A stretch of DNA of 64,000 nucleotides from Naasia aerilata (GTDB lineage: Bacteria; Actinomycetota; Actinomycetes; Actinomycetales; Microbacteriaceae), in NCBI RefSeq assembly GCF_030296595.1, contig NZ_AP027731.1:2914001-2978000 (forward strand), in the 5' to 3' direction. Positions 50,433 through 58,055 of this stretch are shown in pieces (the first letter of the stretch is position 1; each line of letters begins with the position of its first letter). The notes beneath the pieces are model-generated. The model did no database searches. It saw only the letters and a program-made list of their open reading frames with translations, and had not been told where the DNA came from. A program made the translations under genes and the position numbers.

Positions 50433-50490
50433 CCGACGATTCTGCCGCCACTCAGCGACCGGACAGCGAAAAGTGCGAATCGCGCCCGCG

Positions 50491-50702
50491 TCAGCTCGAC
50501 CAGGTCCCGTAGGGGTTCGGGGAGTGGGCCCGAAGTACTCCCGGATGCCTCGCCGCACCGCGTGCCAGATGATGGCGTACTGGATCCAGATGGCCAGGGC
50601 GATCAGCCCTGCCGTCACGACCAGGTAGATGACGAGCGCGACGATGCCGACACTGAGGATGGCCGAGAGATCGATCCCGGAAGGGTTTTGGGCAGAGTCC
50701 AT
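50491..50702 (-). CDS. Small membrane protein (frame break)
   Basis: About 70 residues after repair at about 50520 (TTCGGGGAGTGG on the plus strand, one base), ending REYFGPTPPNPYGTWSS. Two membrane segments (ILSVGIVALVIYLVVTAGL and LIALAIWIQYAIIW). As read, the frame runs on into the antiporter gene, which is an artefact of the missing base. Unrecognised family. It precedes the antiporter in the same direction and may be co-transcribed. Confidence 0.65.
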
Positions 50703-50810
50703 GGCGGTCACCGTATCGACGGAGGGGAACCCTCCGCACCGGTCAGTTTTCGGCCTTCCCGCGGGACCGACTTGCCGGCGTGGCCGGCTGGCTGTGCCAG
50801 GGTGGCAGTC

Positions 50811-51311
50811 GTGCCGCGCCTGCCTCTTCCCCAGCGCAGCCTGACTTATCCCGAGGTGGGCGCGACCGCGCGACGGCCCCTGCCGCCGGGCTACGAGCAC
50901 CTGGAGGCCCAGGCCGTCCTCGGACGAGGCGAACGCGTGTTTCGAGACGCGTCGGAGCGCCTGTCGACCTGGCAGCTGCACCGAGGCGCCGGGCTTCGGG
51001 TGCGAGCGAGCACGCCGAGGGCCGAACAGGGCAGCGTCGTCCTTCTGCAGTGGGGGCGACTCTTTCGGGCGCCCTGCCGGGTCGTGGAGGTGGAGCTGGG
51101 CCTTCGCCTGGTCGGCTTCGCCTACGGCACTCTGCAGGGACATCCGGAACGCGGCGAGGAGCGGTTCGCGATCGAGTGGCGCGACGACGACGCGGTGCTG
51201 CTGACGATCGCTGCGTTCTCCCGGCCCGCCACGTGGTGGGCACGGCTGGGAGCGCCGGTCAGCCGCCTGGTGCAGAGGCACCTCACCGGCCGCTATCTGC
51301 GGGCGCTGTGA
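50811..51311 (+). CDS. DUF1990 family protein
   Basis: 166 residues: LTYPEVGATARRPLPPGYEH at the start, VVEVELGLRLVGFAYGTLQGHPERGEERF in the centre split by a conserved glycine turn, and PATWWARLGAPVSRLVQRH at the end are typical of DUF1990. The fold is thought to be lipocalin-like; the function is unknown. GTG 50811 has CAGGGT 7 nt upstream. Confidence 0.85.
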   Translation: MPRLPLPQRSLTYPEVGATARRPLPPGYEHLEAQAVLGRGERVFRDASERLSTWQLHRGAGLRVRASTPRAEQGSVVLLQWGRLFRAPCRVVEVELGLRLVGFAYGTLQGHPERGEERFAIEWRDDDAVLLTIAAFSRPATWWARLGAPVSRLVQRHLTGRYLRAL

Positions 51312-51330
51312 GGCGAACCGAGGGTGTGTG

Positions 51331-51357
51331 TGTCACAGACGGCGCCGCTGTCTCGTC
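51331..51357 (+). promoter_or_regulatory. ECF41-type promoter
   Basis: TGTCACA at 51331-51337, 16 nt, CGTC at 51354-51357. This matches the -35/-10 pair reported for ECF41 sigma factors. It stands 34 nt upstream of the epimerase gene whose operon encodes an ECF41 sigma factor, so it is most likely the autoregulated promoter. Confidence 0.75.
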
Positions 51358-51391
51358 TGAGTAGCGAAGCCGTCGACAGGAAGGGAACAGC

Positions 51392-52341
51392 ATGCACGTG
51401 TTCATCGCAGGAGGCACCGGAGTCCTCGGGCAGCGGATGGTGCCCCAGCTCGTGGCGCGAGGGCACCAGGTGACCGCGACCACCAGGTCGACGGCCCGGC
51501 TGGGGGAGCTGGAGCGCCTCGGAGCCGATGGCGTCGTCATGGACGGGCTCGACGCCGCATCGGTAGGAGAGGCGGTCGGCCGAGCGCGGCCGGACGTGAT
51601 CGTGCACCAGATGACCGCCATCTCCCGGAAGGCGGACCTCAAGCACATGGACCGGTGGTTCGCCACGACCATGCGGCTCCGCACCGAGGGCACCGATCAC
51701 CTCCTCGCGGCCGCACAGGCCACGGGAGTTCCTGACTTCGTCGCGCAGAGCTACTCCAGCTGGAACGGCATCCGCGAAGGCGGCTGGGTGAAGACGGAGG
51801 AGGATCCGTTCGACCCAGTCACCGGCACGACCGCGGAGCCGGTCATGGCGGCCCTCCGCTACCTGGAGGCCGCAGTCATGCGCGCCGGCGGGACCGTTCT
51901 CCGCTACGGCTGGCTGTACGGCCCGGGCGCCACGGACGAGCTCCTCGAGCTCGCGCGCAAGCGGATGTTCCCGCTGGTGGGTCGGGGGACCGGCTACAAC
52001 TCGTGGGTGCACGTCGACGACGCCGCCACCGCCACGGTGCTGGCGATCGAGCAGCGCGCCAAGGGAGTATTCAACGTCGTCGACGACGAGCCGGCGCCCG
52101 CCTCCGCATGGCTGCCAGCCCTTGCGGGCGCGGCAGGGGAGGACGCCCGTTCCGAGTGCCGGTCTGGCTCGCGCGTCTCATCGCGGGGGAGGTGGTGGCC
52201 GGAATGATGACGGAGGGCCGCGGCTTCACGAACGCCAAGGCGAAGCGCGAACTGGGCTGGGAGCTGCGCTACCCGTCGTGGCGGACCGGCTTCCGGGACG
52301 GTCTCGTCCCCGTAGCGCCCGCCACCACGTCGGCATCGTGA
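51392..52341 (+). CDS. NAD-dependent epimerase/dehydratase family protein (frame break)
   Basis: About 316 residues after repair at about 52138 (GCAGGGGAGGAC, one G). The NAD motif is VFIAGGTGVLGQRMVPQL. The usual YxxxK site is not clear (the segment is AQSYSSWNGIREGG), and AALRYLEAAVMRAGGTVLRYG follows. ECF41 sigma genes are typically linked to a carboxymuconolactone decarboxylase, oxidoreductase or epimerase (COE) gene; this is the epimerase type. It overlaps the sigma gene (GTGA) and is driven by the ECF41 promoter. Confidence 0.88.
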
Positions 52342-53261
52342 CCAGATCCGAGGAGTTCCAGGAGCTCCGTCCCCTGCTCTTCGCCATCGCGTACCGGATC
52401 CTCGGCAGCGTGAGCGACGCGGAGGACGCCGTCCAGGAGAGCTGGCTGCGCTACGAGACCTCCGACGCCGTGCCCGCCTCACCGAAGGCGTACCTGTCGG
52501 CCGTGGTGACGCGGATCTCGATCGACGTCCTCCGGTCGGCACGTGTGCGCCGGGAGGCCTACGTCGGACGGTGGTTCCCGGAGCCGCTCGTCAGCGATCC
52601 CTACGAGGATCCCGCCCGGGCCGCCGAGCTCGCCGACTCGGTGTCGATGGCCGCCCTGCTGCTCCTGGAGCGGCTCAGCCCGCTGGAGCGGGCCGTGTTC
52701 GTGCTGCGGGAGGTGTTCGCGTTCGACTTCGCCGACGTGGCGTCCGCGGTCGGCCGCTCCGAAGACGCCGTCCGGCAGCTCGCGGTGCGCGCCCGACGGC
52801 ACATGGACGAGGGACGCCCGCGTTTCGAGGCGGACCGGCGGGAGCGCGACGAGCTGGCCGCGCGCTTCTTCGACGCCATCCGGGACGGCGATGTGGAGGC
52901 GCTCCGAGAGCTGCTCGCCGCAGACGTCCAGCTCACCGCGGACGCCGGCGGAAAGGCGCCCATGTGGGGCAGGGGAATCTTCGGGGGAGCCAACGTCGCT
53001 CGGGTTCTCGAGTCGACGATGCCGATCTTCGGCCAGATCGGCGGGACGCTCGAGCCCCGGACGATCAACGGCCAGCCGGGTGCGATCCTGCGCGACGGCG
53101 AGGGCCGAGTGCTGAACACCTGGTCGCTCGACATCCTCGACGGGCGGATTCAGTCGATCCGGGCGGTGCTGAATCCCGACAAGCTCGGCCACCTAGGGCC
53201 GGTCGCCGATGCCTGGGCGGTCTTCCAGCAGGGGAAGGATGTGCGGCGCCCGCCGGTGTGA
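52338..53261 (+). CDS. ECF41-family RNA polymerase sigma factor (SigJ-like)
   Basis: 307 residues. Sigma region 2 (LFAIAYRILGSVSDAEDAVQ) and region 4 (LSPLERAVFVLREVF, then VGRSEDAVRQLAVRARRH) are followed by a SnoaL-like C-terminal domain. Three signature motifs of ECF41 are visible in slightly changed form: WFPEP in the linker, DAGGK in the extension and NPDKL near the end. The extension acts both as activator and inhibitor in studied members, with no anti-sigma gene; none is seen here. Confidence 0.93.
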   Translation: MTRSEEFQELRPLLFAIAYRILGSVSDAEDAVQESWLRYETSDAVPASPKAYLSAVVTRISIDVLRSARVRREAYVGRWFPEPLVSDPYEDPARAAELADSVSMAALLLLERLSPLERAVFVLREVFAFDFADVASAVGRSEDAVRQLAVRARRHMDEGRPRFEADRRERDELAARFFDAIRDGDVEALRELLAADVQLTADAGGKAPMWGRGIFGGANVARVLESTMPIFGQIGGTLEPRTINGQPGAILRDGEGRVLNTWSLDILDGRIQSIRAVLNPDKLGHLGPVADAWAVFQQGKDVRRPPV

Positions 53262-53448
53262 CGCTGGTGCAGTCTGAGCGCACGTCGCCCTCAAGGCGCC
53301 GGTCACGTTATGTCAGTACGGTGTCCTGAAACGCTTGATTCCGGGTTGCCCACTGCGCCGATAATGCACATTATGTCAGATGAAATTACGGGACGCGTCG
53401 CAGCAGCCCAATAGAACCACCCGACGAGCTCTCAGGGACTCCCCTTCG
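53262..53448. other. Intergenic region with TTATGTCAG repeats
   Basis: 187 nt between convergent genes, less GC-rich than its surroundings. TTATGTCAG occurs at 53308-53316 and 53371-53379, and ATAATG-CA-CATTAT forms an interrupted palindrome at 53361-53374. No open frame or terminator is convincing. Confidence 0.5.
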
Positions 53449-53997
53449 CTACGAGCGGTCGGCGGGTACGTAGCGCTCGGCGCGCACGCCCGACGAGAAC
53501 TCGGTCACTCCGACGAGCTCCAGGTCGAGCGGCTTGGCAAGTCCCTCGAACAACCATGGCCCGTGGCCGACGAGGGCCGGATACACGACGAACTCGTACT
53601 CGTCGATGAGGCCGGCGTCGGCCAGAGCCCGCGGCAGCGTGACGCCACCCACGTACAGCCCCTCCCCTGGCTGCTCCTTGAGCTTCCGGACCGCCTCGAC
53701 GGGATCGCCGGTCAGCGCCTCGGTGTTCCACCCGTCCGGTTCGCGCGTGCTCGACACCAGGTACTTCTTGGCGACGTTGATCGTGTCCTGGAACGGGCGC
53801 ATCCACTCGGGCAGGTCCTGCGCGGTGCGCCAGAACTCCATCAGCTCATAGGTGGTTCGGCCGAAGATGATCGCGTCGGCACGGGCTATGACCTCGGCCG
53901 CGTGTCGGTGCGTCTCCTCGTGCGGACTGCCGGCTCGGTGATCGACACAGCCATCGAGCGAGACATTGATCGAATACCGGAGCTTCCGCGATCCCAT
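53449..53997 (-). CDS. RibD C-terminal/dihydrofolate reductase-like protein
   Basis: 182 residues: LRYSINVSLDGCVDHRAG, AIIFGRTTYELMEFW and LYVGGVTLPRALADAGLIDEYEFVVYPALVG-type segments match the family of stand-alone RibD-C proteins. These bind NADPH; the physiological substrate is mostly unknown. The promoter is well defined: TGGACA, 17 nt, TAAGCT, then 6 nt to the ATG, with a palindromic operator over the -35 box. Confidence 0.88.
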   Translation of the reverse strand: MGSRKLRYSINVSLDGCVDHRAGSPHEETHRHAAEVIARADAIIFGRTTYELMEFWRTAQDLPEWMRPFQDTINVAKKYLVSSTREPDGWNTEALTGDPVEAVRKLKEQPGEGLYVGGVTLPRALADAGLIDEYEFVVYPALVGHGPWLFEGLAKPLDLELVGVTEFSSGVRAERYVPADRS

Positions 53998-54015
53998 GCA
54001 GTGAGCTTACCAGCA

Positions 54016-54036
54016 AATGTGAACACTGTCCACATT
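54016..54036 (-). promoter_or_regulatory. Operator and promoter of the DHFR-like gene
   Basis: GTGAACACTGTCCAC (54019-54033) fits the symmetric pattern GTGnACAnTGTnCAC inside a 21-bp quasi-palindrome. On the minus strand it covers the -35 box TGGACA and the start of the 17-nt spacer before TAAGCT (54003-54008). A TetR-family repressor is the likeliest binder; none is encoded next to it. Confidence 0.6.
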
Positions 54037-54056
54037 CGATCGATCGGCCGGGTGGA

Positions 54057-54998
54057 TCATCGCACCCGGAGCGCGGAGAGGCGGGACACTCCCCGGCGCA
54101 CAGCGGCGAAGATGGCCGGCCCGTAATGCCCCTCGTCGTCGACCACGATGAGCTCCGCCTCCGGCCAGCTGCGCTGCAGGTCGTAGGGCACGGAAAGGCT
54201 CGAGCTGAGGTCGCGCCGACCGTGGACGAGCACCCCTGGAATGCCCGCGAGCCGGTCGGCGCGGTCCAGGATGCCGGCGTCGCCGAGGAAGGCGGAGTGC
54301 GACCAGTAGTGGAGCACGAGGGTGGCCACCTCCCGCCGCTTGTGCGGGTCCTGCCACCGGGGATCGGGAGCGAAGCCGGGGTCGAGCGAGCCGTGCGTGT
54401 TCTCCCAGGCGCCCCAGGCGATCGCGGCGGCCTCGCGGGCGGACGGGTCCGGTCCAGTGATCCTCCGGTACAGCGCATCGACCACCCGCTCCCCCTCCGC
54501 CGGGTCTGCGGCCTCCCGAAGCTGCTCCCACTCTCGGGGGAAGACGTGCCGGAGGTCCTGCGTGATCCACTCGACCTCCGACCGGCTCGTCGTGGTCACG
54601 GCGCCGAGGACCAGACCGGACACGCGGTCCGGATGCGCCTCCGCGTAGGCGAGTGCGAGCGTCGCGCCCCAGGAGAGGCCGACGACCAACCACGAATCGA
54701 CGCCCTGCTGGTCCCGCAGCGCCTCGATGTCCGCCAGAAGCGTCTGCGTCGTGTTCCTCCCGAGGGCCTCGAGGTCGTCCGCCGCCGACGGGGTGCTGCG
54801 GGCGCACCCGCGCTGGTCGAGGCCGACCACCGTGTTCACCTCGGGATCGAAGTACGCGCGGTGGTGCTCGCTGAGCCCCGAGCCGGGACCGCCGTGCAGG
54901 AACAGCGCAGGGACGGGACCCCCGCCCCACCTCTCCCACCAGATGCGGGCGCCGTCCGGGCGCTCGAGGAGACCTTCGTGCTGCGCTGCTCCGGACAC
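54057..54998 (-). CDS. Proline iminopeptidase-like alpha/beta hydrolase
   Basis: 313 residues. ALFLHGGPGSGLSEHHRAYF and DQRGCARSTPSA are the marks of S33 prolyl aminopeptidases; the nucleophile elbow is VGLSWGATLALAYAE, with Asp in HGRRDLSSS and His in DDEGHYGP. It removes N-terminal proline from peptides. GTG 54998 was chosen because TACCGT lies 6 nt upstream with TTGTGC 17 nt further up; an ATG at 55130 would need an unlikely basic extension. Confidence 0.88.
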   Translation of the reverse strand: MSGAAQHEGLLERPDGARIWWERWGGGPVPALFLHGGPGSGLSEHHRAYFDPEVNTVVGLDQRGCARSTPSAADDLEALGRNTTQTLLADIEALRDQQGVDSWLVVGLSWGATLALAYAEAHPDRVSGLVLGAVTTTSRSEVEWITQDLRHVFPREWEQLREAADPAEGERVVDALYRRITGPDPSAREAAAIAWGAWENTHGSLDPGFAPDPRWQDPHKRREVATLVLHYWSHSAFLGDAGILDRADRLAGIPGVLVHGRRDLSSSLSVPYDLQRSWPEAELIVVDDEGHYGPAIFAAVRRGVSRLSALRVR

Positions 54999-55128
54999 GG
55001 TCGGACGGTATCGCGGGGCAGTCTTCGGCACAACGAGGGCGACGGGAGGTGTCGATTCCGGCCCGACCCGTTCGTCTCTTCTCCGAGGGGCCAGTTCGGT
55101 CCCGTCTTCGAGCACCGGAAGGTTTCCC

Positions 55129-55711
55129 ATGAGCAGGATCTATGTCGCCAACCACATCACTCTGGACGGCGTCATCCAGGGCCTGGGTCGGCCGGACGAG
55201 GACGTCCGGGACTGCTTCACCGCCGGCGGCTGGGCGACGCCCCGCGTCGACGCGGCCCTGTCCGCCGCGCTCGGCCAGCGTGTCCAGCAAGCGGGCGGTA
55301 TGCGGCTCCTGCTCGGACGCCGCAGCTACGAGGGGATGCTCGGCTACTGGAACACGCAGGACAGCCCGTTCAAGGACGGCCTCAACAACGCGGAGAAGTT
55401 CGTGGCGTCGCGCTCTGCCCGGTCCGTCCCCTGGCCCAACACGACCCTGCTGTCCGGCGAGGTCGGCGCGGCGGTCGCGGACCTCAAGCGCCGGCCGGGG
55501 CCCGACCTCTGCGTCATGGGCAGCGCCGACCTGCTGCAGACGCTCCTGGACGAGCAGCTGGTCGACGAGCTGCTGCTCTTCGTCCATCCGCTCGTGCTCG
55601 GCTCAGGGCGTCGGATGTACGCGAAGTCGCCCACGCCCCACCCTGCTGAGCAGCACGTCGACGCCGACGGGCGTCACGATCGCGCACTATCAGGTGACCG
55701 GGGCTCGATGA
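55129..55711 (+). CDS. RibD C-terminal/dihydrofolate reductase-like protein (frame change near end)
   Basis: About 193 residues: IYVANHITLDGVIQGLGRP, LLLGRRSYEGMLGYW, LCVMGSADLLQTLLDEQLVDE and VHPLVLGSGRRMY are typical of stand-alone RibD-C proteins. Near 55636 (ACGCCCCACC) the frame should change; removing one C gives the expected end GVTIAHYQVTGAR, so this break is opposite in sign to most others here. A second member of the family lies at 53449-53997 but is only distantly similar. Confidence 0.85.
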
Positions 55712-55805
55712 GGCGAGGTGCGCCGGCGGCGGCGCCGATGGCGCGCCTCCCCTCCTGCCGCGGTCCAGAGCCGGCGTCGCCTCAGGTCGGCGGTACACTC
55801 GCCGG

Positions 55806-55879
55806 GTGACCACCTCCCCGCCGATTCGCCTACCGGGCGTCAGGAGGTATCCGGCGCTTTCCGCGCCGGCACGAGGTAG
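55806..55879 (+). CDS. Possible leaderless leader peptide upstream of the FBP gene
   Basis: GTG 55806 lies 6 nt after TACACT (55794-55799), the same layout as the leaderless genes. As read, the frame is open for 74 codons with unconvincing composition and ends in an ATGA overlap with the FBP gene. If one C is missing in ACCTCCCCGCC (about 55815), as at many other sites, the ORF becomes 24 codons (VTTSPADSPTGRQEVSGAFR onward) ending at TAG 55877-55879, inside the first of two hairpins (55851-55869 and 55932-55952). A regulatory upstream ORF is one reading; it is not proven. Confidence 0.3.
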
Positions 55880-56026
55880 CTGTTCCTTCCGGTCGTTCCG
55901 CGCATCCGCGCACTCTCGGCCCGGCGCTTCCGCACGCCCTCTTCCGGCGTGCGCATCGCCGTCGGCCATCCTCCGGACACCCTCCCTCGGCGTCGCGACG
56001 TCGAGGTGTGCAGACAGGCAGCATTC

Positions 56027-56514
56027 ATGAACCCCATCTCCGGCGACCGCATCCGCGCGTCCTTCGTCAACACCACCCTCCGTGAGCGTAAGGCGCTCCC
56101 CTCCCCGATCTCGACGCCCTCCGCTGGGACGACCTCGACTACCTCGGCTGGCGCGACCCCAAGCAGCCCCAAGTCGGGTACCTCGTGGCCGACCTGGACG
56201 GCGACCCCGTCGGGATCATGCTCCGGCAGGCCGAGCGTGCACCTCGCTCCCGAGCCCAGTGCTCACTCTGCGAGGACGTCCAGCTGCCCAACCCGGTCCT
56301 CTTCTTCAGCGTGAAGCGGGCAGGAGACGCCGGACGCAACGGCGACACCGTGGGGACGCTCGCGTGCGCGAACTTCGAATGCTCCGCGAACGTGCGGCGG
56401 CGCCCTGCGCTCGCGTACATCGGCTTCGACCTGGAGGCGGAGCGCCGGCGGAGGATCGCGGCGCTGCAGGAGCGGGTCGCCAACTTCGTCCGCAACGTCC
56501 GCGACGGGGACTGA
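56027..56514 (+). CDS. FBP-domain (FusB-like) EF-G-binding protein (frame break)
   Basis: About 162 residues after repair at about 56100 (GCTCCCCTCCCC, one C), giving LPLPDLDALRWDDLDYLGWR. The C-terminal domain has a four-Cys zinc site (CSLC and a later CANFEC) and the ending ERRRRIAALQERVANFVRNV, as in FusB/FBP proteins that bind elongation factor G and free it from fusidic-acid-stalled ribosomes. ATG 56027 is about 230 nt after the probable promoter, leaving a structured leader. Confidence 0.85.
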
Positions 56515-56541
56515 GCCGCTCGCACCGGCCTGCGGCTGCGC

Positions 56542-56988
56542 TCAGCGACGGCGCTCCTGCAGGCCGGTCCCGGGCCGCCACCACAGGATGACGAGCTGAC
56601 CGTCCTCGACGGTGGTGAGGACGACCTCGGTCACCTCGAGCCGGAACGCCCCGGATTCCGGCGCATCGCCCCGCCTCTCCGGGTCCGCGTCCACCAGGAC
56701 TCCCGCGAGCTTCGCGTCCCCCTCCCCCAGCGAGCCCGTCGGCGGTTCCAGCGTGGGCGAGTGGATGGCCACGCGGGGATCGTGCCGCACGTCCTGTCGC
56801 TTGCGCGAGCCGTGCATCATGCCCAGCGTCGCCTCTCCCCCGGCGAACCTCAGCTCCGTGCCGCTGATCCGCGGCGATCCGTCTGCCCGCAGCGTCGCCA
56901 TCGTCTTGTTCGTTCCCGCGTCGAAGGCGCGGCGCACCGACGCCGCGAACTCCGGGACGTCGGCCTCGACGTCCGCCCATCTCGCCAT
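56542..56988 (-). CDS. Pyridoxamine 5'-phosphate oxidase-like flavoprotein
   Basis: 148 residues: WADVEADVPEFAASVRRAFD, then KTMATLRADGSPRISGTEL and DVRHDPRVAIHS, the split-barrel flavin-binding fold common in actinobacteria (F420- or FMN-dependent, or haem-binding). The substrate is unknown. ATG 56988 is 7 nt after TACCGT on the minus strand, favouring it over the longer upstream start. Confidence 0.85.
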   Translation of the reverse strand: MARWADVEADVPEFAASVRRAFDAGTNKTMATLRADGSPRISGTELRFAGGEATLGMMHGSRKRQDVRHDPRVAIHSPTLEPPTGSLGEGDAKLAGVLVDADPERRGDAPESGAFRLEVTEVVLTTVEDGQLVILWWRPGTGLQERRR

Positions 56989-57094
56989 GGCGTGGACGGT
57001 AACGAGAGCCACCGACGTCGCCGCTCCCCCACCTCGGACCGCACAGTCCAGGTTCGGTAGCGTGACCGGACCAGGACGAAGGGAAGGGCGGACG

Positions 57095-57901
57095 ATGCCG
57101 ACCATCAGGACCGACGATGGCGTGCGTCTCAGCTACACGGAGCACGGCGACCCGGCCGGCGAGCCCGTGGTGCTGATCGCGGGCTTCAAGGCGGCTGCCA
57201 CCAGCTGGAAGCCGCAGCAGAAGGCGCTGGCCGCGGCGGGCTATCGAGTCCTCTCCCTCGACCGGCGCGGGCACGGGCTCTCCGATCGGCCGACCGCCGG
57301 CGCGACGATGGCACGGCACGGGCGGGACCTCGGAGACTTCCTCGGCGCCCTGGCACTCTCGCGCGTCGTGCTGGTGGGCGGCTCGATGGGCGGCAACGTG
57401 ATCTGGTCCTACGTGTCCTCGTTCGGCACCGGCCGGGTTCGCGCGATCGTCATCGTCGACCAGACGCCGAAGATGCTCAATGCCGCGGACTGGCCGTTCG
57501 GGTTCTACGGCTACACCGAGGACAACCGGGACACGCTGTTCGCCGAGACGGTGCCGAATCCGGGCCGCGTCAGCCTGTTCTCCAAGGGTCCCGTCCGGAT
57601 CGCGCGGCTTCTCCGGGCCCTCGGCGGCGGGGAACGGCGAGAGCTCAGCGAGCTGGAGAGGCAGCTGCTCGGCGACCACGCCCGGGCCGACTGGCGTCCC
57701 ACCGTGGCCGCGGCCGACGTGCCGGTGCTGTTCGTAGCGGGAAGGGAGAGCGAGTTCTGGCCCGCCGAGCACGCTCCCGCGGCGGCCTCGCTCGCTCGGC
57801 GCGGGACCGCCGTCCTCCTCGCCCACGACGGGCACGCCGCCAACATCGAGCAGCCGCGCCGGTTCAACCGCGCACTGCTGCGGTTCCTCTCCCAGCTCTG
57901 A
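57095..57901 (+). CDS. Alpha/beta hydrolase
   Basis: 268 residues. VVLIAGFKAAATSWKPQ (oxyanion region), LDRRGHGLSDRP, nucleophile elbow LVGGSMGGNVIW, and LLAHDGHAANIEQP with the catalytic His. A small-molecule esterase or C-C hydrolase; the substrate is not evident. TAGCGT at 57058-57063 is a likely -10 box, with GGGAAGGG before the ATG. Confidence 0.88.
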   Translation: MPTIRTDDGVRLSYTEHGDPAGEPVVLIAGFKAAATSWKPQQKALAAAGYRVLSLDRRGHGLSDRPTAGATMARHGRDLGDFLGALALSRVVLVGGSMGGNVIWSYVSSFGTGRVRAIVIVDQTPKMLNAADWPFGFYGYTEDNRDTLFAETVPNPGRVSLFSKGPVRIARLLRALGGGERRELSELERQLLGDHARADWRPTVAAADVPVLFVAGRESEFWPAEHAPAAASLARRGTAVLLAHDGHAANIEQPRRFNRALLRFLSQL

Positions 57902-57936
57902 CCGGACCCTTCCGCGCCGGCCCGCCCCTCCCCCAA

Positions 57937-58001
57937 CAGGCACTTTCGGCTCCAGCAGTAGGACACGCCGACGTCTCGCCTGCTGGAGCCGATTCCGCCT
58001 G
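57937..58001. repeat. Hairpin element between convergent genes
   Basis: 22-bp arms, starting CAGGCACTTTCGGCTCCAGC on the left and CTGCTGGAGCCGATTCCGCC on the right, around a 21-nt loop; 19 of 22 positions pair. The core GGCGGAAT-CGGC is shared with the element at 7023-7083. It lies between the hydrolase (+) and the FAD-dependent oxidase (-), so termination in both directions is likely. Confidence 0.6.
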
Positions 58002-58055
58002 GGCCCCACGCGGCGTGCTCGTCGCGAGGGAGTGAGGAAGAGCTCTGACGTATCG

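Noticed and set aside
49524..50810. Upstream part of a long plus-strand frame ending in the DUF1990 gene
   Set aside because: It is opposite the antiporter gene; the DUF1990 domain begins only at GTG 50811 after a -10-like box.
55806..56030. A 74-residue protein as read from GTG 55806
   Set aside because: Its composition is unlike the neighbours and a likely missing C at about 55815 turns it into a 24-codon ORF; only the short version is kept, at low confidence.
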